A stretch of DNA of 64,000 bases, from contig OX381704.1 in NCBI GenBank assembly GCA_947462335.1, positions 41,916,942-41,980,941 on the forward strand, in the 5' to 3' direction. Source of the stretch: Harmothoe impar (taxonomy: Eukaryota; Annelida; Polychaeta; Phyllodocida; Polynoidae). The translations under genes were made by a program, and so were the position numbers. The stretch's first letter is position 1. Each line of letters starts with the position of its first letter. The notes under the pieces are model-generated. The model did not search any database and was not told where the DNA came from. It worked only from the letters and a program-made list of their open reading frames with translations. Positions 11,335-20,525 of this stretch are shown here, piece by piece.

Positions 11335-11885
11335 CCTCCAGCAACCAGCTCAGCCAAATCTCAGGTCCGAGATTAGGGTGCAAGCAGGGTGTGAGTATTG
11401 TGAGTGGTTTGTACCTGGGCATTACTTATGTCAACTGTCCCTCATAAAGTAGTGGTTAGCATGGTGGATTCATGATGCAGGGGACCTATGCTCAAATCCC
11501 TCCCAGGCCACATCTTGTCACCATACCATTAACAACCAATACCTTTTCTTATTTATATACATATAGTTCCTTTGAAGAAAAAGGAATAAACACATTGTTC
11601 AAAAACTATTGATATTTCTTTGATATCACTTCAAGGTTGTTACTCACTTCTAACTATCAAAGCAAAATATATTTGATATAATAAAAATGTAAATTCATGG
11701 TCACCAAGATATGACTTGACAGGGATTTGAGCTTAGGTCCCCTGCATCATGAATCCACCATGCTAACCACTACTCTATGAGGGACAGGTGACATAACCAA
11801 TGCCCAGGTACAACCCACTCACAATACTCACACCCTGTTTGTACCCCAATCTAGGACATGAGATTTGGCTGAGCTGGTTGCTGGT
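11335..11885. mobile_element. inverted-repeat element carrying two tRNA-like (SINE-like) heads
   Basis: Two arms of ~175-180 bp (about 11335-11512 and 11710-11885) are inverted copies with roughly 85-90% identity by eye. The spacer between them is AT-rich. Each arm contains a tRNA-like promoter pattern: GTAGTGGTTAGCATGG (A-box-like) and, about 37 bp later, GCTCAAATCCC (B-box-like), with CAT in the anticodon region. The expected anticodon and acceptor stems do not pair properly, so these are not functional tRNAs. They look like tRNA-derived SINE heads in head-to-head inverted arrangement. The element sits between C' and A' and has no partner on the left side of the palindrome. Confidence 0.55.
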
Positions 11886-11952
11886 GACAAGGGGGATACA
11901 ATTGGTACCAGAGCAACACCTGGTGGCAGCACCAGTATCTCCCAGTGCCTAA

Positions 11953-12121
11953 TACTGTGAAAGTACTTATATTCACGGGTGTAAATTTTCGCTGAGGTGG
12001 CAAAAAAGACTAATTCGCGGGTGTTTATTCCATACTGTAGCATATAAGAATTTCGCGGATTTTTCATTTCCGTGAATATAGCGAAAATACATACCCAGCA
12101 AAATAAAGTACGACCACAGTA
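11953..12121. mobile_element. TACTGTAAACGTA-family MITE, diverged copy
   Basis: The ends are TACTGTGAAAGTA and TACGACCACAGTA, and the interior is rich in 'ttcgcggattttcatttccg' and 'gcgaaaatac'. It is related to the better-preserved copy at 14941-15147. Ends beginning and ending with TA suggest a TA target duplication, as in Tc1/mariner-type MITEs. Confidence 0.6.
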
Positions 12122-13870
12122 GGCCTAGATGCACTCTCAGCATACCACTCCCTCCATGGTACTCTGAGAATGCTCCACCTCATAGGCCTAAAGGGGCTAT
12201 AGGCCTAGAGGTACTCTGAGCATACCACATACTCTATGGTACTCTGAGACTACTCTACCACATAGGCCTAGAGGTACTCTAAGCTTGATACTACTCCCTA
12301 CATAGTACTCCGATCCCCCTCCACATAGTCTATAGGCCCTTGAGCTACTCATAGCATACTACTCCCTCCATGGTACTTGGAGACTACACCTCCACATAGG
12401 CCTACAGAGGCTATAGGCCTGACGGTTCTCTGAGCATGCCACTCCCTCCATGGTACTCTGAGACTACTCAACCTCATAGGCCTACAGAAGCTATAGGCCT
12501 AGAGGTACTCTGAGCATACCACTCCCTCCATGGTACTCTGAGACTACTCTATCACATAGGCCTATAGAGGCTATAGGCCTAGAGGTACTCTGACCATGCC
12601 ACTCCTTCCATGGTACTCTGAGACTACTCTACCGCACAGGCCTATAGAGGCTATAGGCCTAGAGATACTCTGAGCATACTTCTCCCTCCATGGTACTCTG
12701 AGACGTCTCTACCTCATAGGCCTATAGAGGCTATAGGCCTAGAGGTACTCTATACTACTCCCTCCATGGTACTCTGAGACTACTCTACCACATAGGCCTA
12801 TAGAGGCTATAGGCCTAGAGGTTCTCTGAGCATACTACTCCCTCCATGGTACTCTGAGACTACTCTACCTCATAGGCCTATAGAGGCTATAGGCCTAGAG
12901 GTACTCTATACTACTCCCTCCATGGTGCTCTGAGACTACTCGACCACATAGGCCTATAGAGGCTATAGGCCTAGAGGTACTCTGAGCATACTACTCCCTC
13001 CATGGTACTCTGAGACTACTCTACCACATTAGGCCTACAGAGGCTATATGCCTAGATCGAGGTACTCTGAGCATACCACTCCCTCCATGGATCTCTGAGA
13101 CTACTCTACCACACAGGCCTATAGAGGCTATAGGCCTCGAGGTACTCTAAGCATACTACTCCCTCCATGGTACTCTGAGACTACTCTACCTCATAGGCCT
13201 AAAGGGGCTATAGGCCTAGAGGTACTCTATAATACTCCCTCCATGGTACTCTGAGAAGACTCTACCACATTAGGCCTTCAGAGGCTATAGGCCTAGAGGT
13301 ACTCTATACTACTCCCTCCATGGTAATCTGAGACTACTCTACCACACTAGGCCTACAGGGGCTATAGGCCTAGATCGAGGTACTCTGAGCATACTACTCC
13401 CTCCATGGTACTCTGAGACTACTCTACCTCATAGGCCTATAGGGGCTATAGGCCTAGAGGTACTCTATACTACTCCCTCCATGGTACTCTGAGACTACTC
13501 TACCACATTAGGCCTAGATGGAGGTACTCTGAGCATACCACTCCCTCCATGGTACTCTGAGACTACTCTACTACATAGGCCTATAGAGGCTATAGGCCTA
13601 GAGGTACTCTGACCATACCACTCCCTCCATGGTACTCTGAGACTTCTCTACCACACAGGCCTATAGAGGCTATAGGCCTCGAGGTACTCTGAGCATACCA
13701 CTCCCTCCATGGTGCTCTGAGACTACTCTACCACATAGGCCTATAGAGGCTATAGGCCTAGAGGTACTATGAGCATGCTACTCCCTCCATGGTACTCTGA
13801 AACTACTCTACCTCATACTCATAGGCCTATAGAGGCTTTAGGCCTAGAGGTACTCTGAGCCCACTCCACA
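12122..13870 (-). repeat. satellite block A' (inverted A, 80-bp monomer)
   Basis: About 21 tandem copies of an 80-bp monomer containing CCATGGTACTCTGAGACTAC, 'tctaccacataggcctatagaggctataggcctagaggtactctgagc' and 'atactactccct'. It is the reverse complement of block A and about twice as long. Its copies are more alike than those of block A, which suggests recent expansion or homogenisation. Confidence 0.88.
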
Positions 13871-14029
13871 TGTTGGAGATGCAAAAATATTCAACATAGG
13901 GGGCCTACTGTTAAGCCCTATAGCCACTCCCTCAAATAATGGTTAAGCAGATAGTATAATAGGTTATAGTATAGGACTATGCAGACTTTGTATGTCATTG
14001 ATGCCATTATTAAGTATTTATTAACGTCT
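13871..14029. other. no recognisable feature
   Basis: A short AT-rich stretch flanking the end of the palindrome, with no features seen. Confidence 0.4.
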
Positions 14030-14600
14030 ATGGTAAGGGGGGGGGCTTTTTTTTTTCAACCTGTTCGGAGGGGGGGGGGGTCTTTTTTTTTTTACCCTTT
14101 CGGAGGGGGCGGTCTTTTTTTTTGGACGTATTCGTTTTGCCAAACGCCCGCCCCCCCCTGCCATAAATAATGAACGCTCTCTAATAAATCCATTTACTCT
14201 TGTATCTTTGTTGTTATGTTTATTTCTGCCATAACACTGGGGGGGGGGGGGGGTGGCGTAAAAATTTCCAACCCCTCCCGAGGGGGGACGTAAAAAATTC
14301 TGACCCCTCTTGAGGGGGGGGCACAAGCCCCTTTTTAGAAAAAAAGCCCACGCGTTACTATAGTTCAAAGGTGGGGGGGGGGGGAATTTTCGCCGCCTTC
14401 GGCGAGGGGGGCCCAAAACATTCCATGCGCTCTTGAGGGGGGGGGGGCGTAAAAAAATGTCGCCCCTCCGCACGAAATCTCACCACCCCCCCCCCCTGTA
14501 AATAATAAATGAACACTCCCTAATTAGGCCTACAGGGGAGGGTGGTGAGATTTCGCGCAGAGGCGCCAACTATCCCCCCCCCCCCTTGAACTATAGGACC
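14030..14600. repeat. G/C homopolymer-rich low-complexity region
   Basis: Long runs of G (8-14 bases) alternate with T runs and with C runs near 14485 and 14575. Phrases such as 'cccctcccgaggggggacgtaaaaa' and 'cccctcttgagggggggg' recur. The open frame at 14021-14473 (-) arises from these runs (proline/arginine/lysine-rich) and is not a credible gene. Homopolymer lengths here are likely to be unreliable. Confidence 0.7.
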
Positions 14601-14940
14601 TAGTAACGCGCAGGCTGTTTGGTTTAAAGGCGCTGAATTTTTACACACACCCTCCCTCAACAGGGATCCCCTCCTCCTCACGGGGGCCATTGACCCTAAC
14701 CCCAAGTGCTAGCTCTCTGGCCAAACCATAAAGAATAGGCGACAGTAGTTCATCTACATCTGAACCCGTCGATAGGTGGGCCGATCTGATGGGTGCCCTT
14801 GTCTAGGGTTCAGCCAGCTTGCCACTAAGAACCCACTGAAGTCTTGTTCACCAACTCCGGTGAACAGAATGGATTAGGCTCTCCTGGCTATTCTATCCAA
14901 TACCTGCCCGGTACCGTCCGATTTTGACAGCTGCTGTTAA
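14601..14940. other. no recognisable gene
   Basis: Moderately GC-rich unique sequence. I checked it for rRNA or snRNA resemblance and did not recognise any. Confidence 0.4.
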
Positions 14941-15147
14941 TACTGTAAACGTAGATATTTTCGCACATGTATATTTTCGCGAATTCGCCATAAAGTACAA
15001 TTTCGCGCATATTTAAATTCGCGCATTTTGGAATATGGTAGCGCTGTTCCTATAATGGATAAATATTAGCTCTGTATTTTCGCGGATTTTCATTTCCGCG
15101 AAATTCGTGAAAATATGTACAGCGCGAAATAAAGTACGTTTACAGTA
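14941..15147. mobile_element. TACTGTAAACGTA-family MITE, 207 bp
   Basis: The terminal inverted repeats are perfect over 13 bp: TACTGTAAACGTA on the left and TACGTTTACAGTA on the right. The interior is rich in 'tattttcgcgaattcgcc' and 'gaaattcgtgaaaatatgtac', partly self-complementary. The terminal TA on both sides fits a mariner-type TA duplication. A second, more diverged copy lies at 11953-12121. Confidence 0.75.
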
Positions 15148-15659
15148 GTCTGGCACGAACAGACTAAGGCGACAGTGACACAGAGCCCTCTTGACAGAGT
15201 CAGTGTTTTGTTTAGTCTGAGACACCCACACTGCAGCCGTAGCTCAGCGCCGCCCCCTGTTACCCGGTCTCCTTCTTTTCCCGCGTCCCTGAGTGTTGCA
15301 CGCCTAGCGTGTACGACTAGAAAGCTGCTACCAGTGCGCCACCTGGAGAGTTGCACCAACACCAAAACCACTTCCTAGTTAATGCAGAGGGCTGTTCAAC
15401 ATATACTAACCATAAGAAAGTGTTCAAAATGTTGAAAGAGTTTCAGTTGTTACATATACACATGTATGATTACCCACACAGGAGAAAAAACCTCCCAACC
15501 TTGCCAACCCTCACCAGGGTAATGTGCAAATACATATGCTAACCCTAACTCTTAGAAAATGTTCACAGCACGAACGATGTCGATATTTTGTGTTGGATCA
15601 AATTCAGAAGTTAACGTCACATTCATAGTCTACACCTGGTTGGCTAGATATTGTTAGGA
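15148..15659. other. no recognisable gene
   Basis: The stretch at 15230-15360 is moderately GC-rich. Short open frames on both strands have no recognisable domains. A CACA/TGTA-rich patch lies near 15450. Confidence 0.4.
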
Positions 15660-16960
15660 CATCAACATCTGATATGTTGGTACAACGTTGGCCCTACAGC
15701 TGGAATGGATGGGTCATTGATACTGATCGTGGTTTTGTGTGTGTGTGTGTTTTTTGGTGGGAGGGGGGGGGGAGTCGCACAGCAATGAATGCCATTGAAT
15801 AAGTAATGAAGCAGTTCACTGGTCTGGTGTGGTATTGTGTCATAAAGTGGCTACTCATGGCTTTATATAAAATGTGTCTTCGTGGATCTCACATGCACAA
15901 TGTGATGGGAAAAGTCCCAGAGAAGTCCTATCATGCTTGATAACTGATGGATAAAATGCCATGCTGAAAACATTTCAAAGAGAGGGAAAGTTGAAACGGT
16001 TTGCTGATTTGAAGTTACTAATGGACAGCATGTAGTACTTTTCTCTTGTCTAATCAGTCATGTGTCTTGTCAAATGTTTCATGCACTATTTTACCAAAGC
16101 TCTTGTGAACCCTTGTTTTGTCCTGTTTTGTCTGTCTGTTTTGTCCGATGTCTTTGTAAAACATGAAAAGCAAAATGTTGATAATGTTTGATCGAATATT
16201 GTATTTCAAATGTTTTTAACGGAAATAAAGTGAGCGTTGCTCTTATGGAAAGAAAGCCATGCTGACCCTAGACATCCTCCACAATCTTGCTACCCCCTGT
16301 CAAAAGGTCCTAATTTAAGGATCATCCATGGCCATTTCATCACTCCCATCACCACTTCATCTCAGATTAGTTAGGATATGTTTTGTCGATAGCATCTCTC
16401 CTCTGTCAGTCAGATGCATGGCTGTTGCCCAGCGGCTGTTACATGTTGGTCATGGATAGCTGATTGAAATGAGGATGATATCAGTAAAAAATTTTAAACA
16501 AGTTAAACAATTTAGCAACCACTAATTCCAGGATGCTTGCCTGGGGCGAGAGTGTCCTCACACGGATTTCAGCGTGCACCAGTATTGACCACCCTCATAA
16601 GGGTAGTCACTAATTAGCCTTTTATTACAAGGTGAGATCTGGCTTCTTGAAACATGCCATTTGGATAGAAAGACCTCCTGTAATCCATGGCCTCAAGGGG
16701 CTCCTGATCCGAATCTGTCAGTTTGAGTAGCCTTCGGTTGATTAGAGACTGTGTAGTTGAATTGGGTCAGAAGCATGAGCATCAAAGGTGGTAGGGAAAA
16801 GGGTTGGGTGTTATTTTGTGGATGCCCACAGGGATTCAGGAGATCAGAGGATTATCTAAATCTGGTTTGTCTGCTTTTATATCTGTGTGATGGTGAGGGG
16901 CGGCAAGAGGCAAACAATGTATGCTGAGGGCAGGAAAAGATGTGTGTGAATGGGTTGAGG
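15660..16960. repeat. diverged duplication R, copy 1 (partner 26245-27230)
   Basis: It is collinear with 26245-27230. Shared phrases include TGCCATTGAATAAGT, ATAAAGTGGCTA/CTTAAAGTGGCTA, 'ccatgctgac...agacat.ctccac', TTGCCTTTTATTACAAGG-like sequence and ATCAGAGGATTA. Reading frames are not conserved between the copies, so the duplication is non-coding. Copy 1 carries an extra 288-bp insertion at 15968-16255. A GT microsatellite and a G run lie near 15735-15771. Confidence 0.75.
15968..16255 (+). mobile_element. retroposed 3'-end fragment with 10-bp target duplication
   Basis: The 288-bp segment is flanked by perfect direct repeats GCCATGCTGA (15958-15967 and 16256-16265). The paralogous locus has a single GCCATGCTGA (about 26485) with no insert, so it is an empty site. 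Near its 3' end the insert has AATAAA (about 16222) and finishes in A-rich 'ggaaagaaa'. This is the look of a 5'-truncated retrocopy of a polyadenylated RNA or a SINE. Its source transcript is not recognised, and no coding frame is conserved. Confidence 0.7.
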
Positions 16961-16994
16961 GAGGCTACCCAGCTAACCAAAAAACCTTATTTAA

Positions 16995-17635
16995 CCCTAA
17001 GTCCTACATGGTTCTGTCACATAAATGTTAAGTGTAGACAGCTGTGCAACATACCAATGTCTCCGGGGTGACCTCAGCTTTTCATACATGGGCTTACATT
17101 TGTTATCTGATAGATATTACCAGTTTTAGAGCAATTAAAGTATGAAAATAATAATAAATATCTCCAATTTCAAGTTTTCCCACTGGCTGTGGCTGAGTAT
17201 TCTCCTCACATCATAATACTATTAGTTGTCATCTTAGTTATTATCATATTATTTTATTGCAATTTGGAAAATGTACATCAAATTATGTAACTGAAGTCAA
17301 TAGGTTATATATCATTCCCATTTTGGGGATGTGATGTAAGAATTCTGTTGTTGCCATTGCAACGGAATAGAAGGTTCCTCCATGGCCCAACGTACATCCA
17401 ATCTAAGGCAAAATGTGATAAATCTAACAAATGGAATGTTTCTGGTTGCTATGGTTACCGACTTTTTTTTTTCATACAGTAGGTTTAGCATGAGAAAGGT
17501 TACTGCAACAGCTTTCATGAAATGTAATACAAACCCTATGTCCGGACAAGAAATTCCATTGTTGTAGATTTAAATAGGGTATACTAAATATGCTGCAGAT
17601 ATCTGCTTTGGTCAAATAGTTCTGGGCCCCTAAGG
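16995..17635 (+). repeat. dispersed repeat X, copy 1
   Basis: It matches, in inverted orientation, 19898-20525. It opens with 'taagtcctacatggttctgtcac' and closes with 'tttggtcaaatagttctgggcc'. Its middle holds 'ttcatacatggg', 'tttgttatctgatagat', GGGGATGTGATGTAAGAA-like sequence, 'ttgccat' and AAATGGAATGTTTCTGGTTG. The sequence before it (about 16968) is a 'ctacccagctaac' end, related to the MITE family seen at 32110. The short open frames here differ from those in the other copy. Confidence 0.7.
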
Positions 17636-17767
17636 GTTAATATCAAAATAATGTTTTAACGTTATACATAACGTTTTTCCAAAATAAGGAGCCACAGAGA
17701 CATGTTATATAACGTTGTATAGAGTTTTTTTTTGAGATTTTGTATCGTTTAGTATTACTGATTTAAT

Positions 17768-19140
17768 GCAGGCCAGTGATAGCTCTCCCAGGTGTGCCCC
17801 CCCCCAGGTGCGAGGACAAATGTTTAGAGTTATCTTAATTGCATTATTAAGATGCTCTTTAAATACTTGTCTTAACTTTAGTACCTCAATATCAAAAGAG
17901 AGGGCGCCACGTTTGCTCATATAGCAGTCAGTCCATTGTGGGATAGGCTAGTTATTGGTATGTATATGATTTCTCATCTGGGTGTAGGGTATATACTATA
18001 AAGGCAAACCTCAGGTAGCATACCCTGCAAACAAGATCTCGGGCAGAACTCGTGCGGTTCCTGAGTCACAACTCGGGATCCCTGCGAGAATTGTGCACGT
18101 ATCTGGCACGAGAATATGTGAACATCTTTTGACTGTGTCATATTCTGTGGAATTCCACGTTATTTATATCAAACAGAACTTGGGAATTGAACGTTCGCAA
18201 CTGGGTAGAATCCGGGTAGGTCACAATGACACAAGAAAGGCACGAGATATTCCCAAGAATTGTGAACATGTCCTTATTACAATCAGAACTTGGGAATTGA
18301 AAGTTCGCAACTGGGTAGAACCCGGGTAGGTCACAATGACACAAGAAAGGCACGGGAATTGAACGTTCGCAACTGGGTAGAATTCTACCCAGTTGCGAAC
18401 GTTCAATTCCCAAGTTCTGGATATGTTCACTATTCTTGGGAATATCTCGTGCCTTTCTTGTGTCATTGTGACCTACCCGGGTTCTACCCAGTTGCGAACG
18501 TTCAATTCCCGTGCCTTTCTCGTGTCATGGTGACCTACCCGGATTCTACCGAGTTGCGAACGTTCAATTCCCAAGTTCTGTTTGGAGGGTAGTTAGGGTA
18601 TGTGGCACTAGGTGGATGACAGTGTGTAAAAACAGAACAGCCCTGCCAGGTTTTAAAGATGGTATATCAGCTAATAGACTTCCCAAACCTTTTCTTCAAA
18701 ATGGATATCACTTCAATGCCATGGGTTCCATTATCATTTTAGCTGCTAAACAGTGCAACATATTTGTCTATTAATACATAATTTGAGATTGATAACAATG
18801 TACCAGATTTACCTCACTGACTCAGGCACTACCCCAGGAGAGTAGGGGGGAAATAATCTGATAGAGAATGCACTGAGCCATGCAGTATCAACACATAGGG
18901 AGTTTTAGCGTCGACCTACAGTAAAAAATATTGCACTGCATGTGCTCATCTTATAGACTAAGACACTGCCAATAATTTTTTAAGTTAGGAAAGACGTATG
19001 GGATAGGATATACAATAGTAATATGATTAAAAAAAACTCTAAACATTTAGCTGACACACCATCACACTTGATTAAGATTTAAGATTAAGATAACGCTCTA
19101 AATATTTGTCCTCGCACCTAGGAGAGCTATCCCGTATTTT
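17768..19140. mobile_element. terminal-inverted-repeat element with 10-bp target duplication (MULE/foldback-like)
   Basis: The 1,373-bp element is flanked by perfect 10-bp direct repeats CTGATTTAAT (17758-17767 and 19141-19150). The inverted ends share GATAGCTCTCC(C/T)AGGTG, GGACAAAT.TTTAGAG and 'ttatcttaat'. The element at 24460-25115 has the same end sequence and also makes a 10-bp duplication, so this is a family. Duplications of 9-11 bp are typical of Mutator-like elements. The interior carries the palindromic cluster 18176-18592 and a 60-codon stretch ending near 18774, but no transposase. Confidence 0.75.
18176..18592. repeat. palindromic repeat cluster with a perfect 58-bp palindrome
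   Basis: Direct units containing GAATTGAACGTTCGCAACTG, 'ggtagaa(t/c)ccgggtaggtcacaatgacacaagaaaggcacg' lie at about 18181, 18295 and 18355. Inverted units follow at about 18383, 18485 and 18545. The switch point is a perfect, spacer-free palindrome with 29-bp arms (18354-18382 and 18383-18411), centred on GAATTC. The overlapping open frames on both strands are consequences of this symmetry. Confidence 0.85.
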
Positions 19141-19261
19141 CTGATTTAATAGCTATTTAGAACTATTATAAAATCTCCAGCCTCATTCCATTTAACGTGT
19201 ATCTGGACGGAGCGGTGCTGTGGAGATTGTCCAGCTTAACTCTTTATAATTATAATAGATG

Positions 19262-19735
19262 AGGTCGATAATCGCTGATCGACAGGTGTCTGCTGCTGGT
19301 ATACACTCAATGAGGGCAGTGGGTCTGCTGATCGACAGGGGTCTGCTGCTGGTATACATTCTATGAGGGTGGTGGGTCTGCTGATCGACAGGTGTCTGCT
19401 GGTGTATACACATAATGAGGGTGGTGGGTCTGCTGGGCGGCAGGGGTCTGCTGCTGGTATACACTCAATGATGGTAGTGGGTCTGCTGATGTATACACTC
19501 GATGAGGGCAACGGGTCTGCTGATCAACAGGGGTCTGCTGGTGTATACACTCGATGAGGGTGGTGGGTCTGCTGATCGACAGTGATCAGTGGGTCTGATG
19601 ATTGATGAGGGCAGTGGGTCTGCTGATGAACGGGTGTCTGCTGGTGTATACTCAATGAAGGCAATGGGTCTGCTGATCGACAGGGGTCTGCTGCTGGTAT
19701 ACAACTGATGAGGGCAGTGGGTCTGCTGATCCACA
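19262..19735 (+). repeat. minisatellite, about 60-bp units
   Basis: Eight or so irregular units combine GGGTCTGCTGATCGACAGG, 'ggtctgctgctggtatacactc' and 'aatgagggcagt'. Open frames on both strands (translations such as 'SRPTTLIECIPAADP') are produced by the repeat and not by selection for a protein. Confidence 0.8.
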
Positions 19736-19897
19736 GGAGCCAATTTGGCGAGAAAAAGTTGGAAATAGCAAAAAGGTTAAATATCCTCTAAAAGGGCCAA
19801 TTTGGCGAAAAAATTGAAAAATTGAAAAATGTGCAATTTTCCTTAAAAACGGCAAATCTTTCAAGAAAAAATTTCAAAAGTGAAAAATGTGCAATTT

Positions 19898-20525
19898 TCC
19901 CTTACAGGCCCAGAACTATTTAACCAAAGTAAGATGTCTGTAACATTATTAGTATACCATAAGTCAATTTTGCAACAGTTGAATTTATTGCCCTTACATA
20001 GGGTTCATGCATGTAACATTTCCTGAAAGCTGTTGCAATAGCCTTTTACATGCCAGGCCATCTGTATGAAAACTGCTCATTTTGGTAACCATAGCAACCA
20101 GAAACATTCCATTTGTTCAACCTATCAAACTTTGCACTAGATTGGCTGCACTTTGGACCTTGGAGGAATCTTATATGCTGCTGCCATGGCAACACGGGAG
20201 TTCTTATATCACATCCCCAACATGGGGATGACATAAAACCTTTTGAGATCAGTTGCATAGTTTGATGTACATTTTTCATGTTGCAAGAAAAAAATGATGA
20301 TAACTATGATGATGGAAGATGTGGGAGAAAACTCTTCTCAGCCAGCAGGCAAACTTGAAATTGAAGACATATATTATTTTTTTCCTACTTTACTTGCTCT
20401 AAAATTGTGAAAATCTATCTGATAACAAATGTAAGCACATGTATGAAAAGCTCAGGTCATCGGTATGTCTTACAGGGGTACAGACTCAATATGTATATGA
20501 TAGAACCATGTAGGACTTGAGATAT
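19898..20525 (-). repeat. dispersed repeat X, copy 2 (inverted)
   Basis: The reverse complement of repeat X at 16995-17635. Its left end, 'ggcccagaactatttaaccaaag', is the reverse complement of copy 1's right end. Its right end, 'agaaccatgtaggactt', is the reverse complement of copy 1's left end. The two copies face each other around 17636-19897. Confidence 0.7.

Larger units (their letters stand above)
1264..13870. repeat. giant nested quasi-palindrome of satellite blocks
   Basis: Tandem-repeat blocks occur in mirror order with reversed orientation. Block A (1264-2120) answers A' (12122-13870). Block C (4560-5175) answers C' (10613-11213). A unique spacer at 5196-5270 answers 10517-10595. 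Block D (5271-6650) answers D' (9266-10516). An inner A' piece (6926-7290) answers an inner A piece (9036-9265). A ~49-bp inverted repeat (7540-7588 and 8312-8359) lies innermost. The midpoints of the inner pairs all fall near 7.9-8.1 kb. Block B (2862-3700) and the tRNA-like element (11335-11885) have no mirror partner, so later gain or loss has occurred. No transposase is visible. Long inverted repeats built of tandem repeats resemble Foldback or sea-urchin TU-type elements, but successive inverted duplication of a satellite region is an alternative. Confidence 0.75.

Noticed and set aside
11445..11515. Functional tRNA(CAT) gene
   Set aside because: A- and B-box-like words are present, but the anticodon and acceptor stems do not pair. 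Better read as a tRNA-derived SINE head.
14021..14473. 150-codon minus-strand frame
   Set aside because: Made of homopolymer runs (poly-Pro, poly-Lys/Arg); low complexity.
14700..14940. Possible rRNA or snRNA fragment
   Set aside because: GC-rich and structured-looking, but I recognised no 5S, 18S, 28S or U-RNA sequence.
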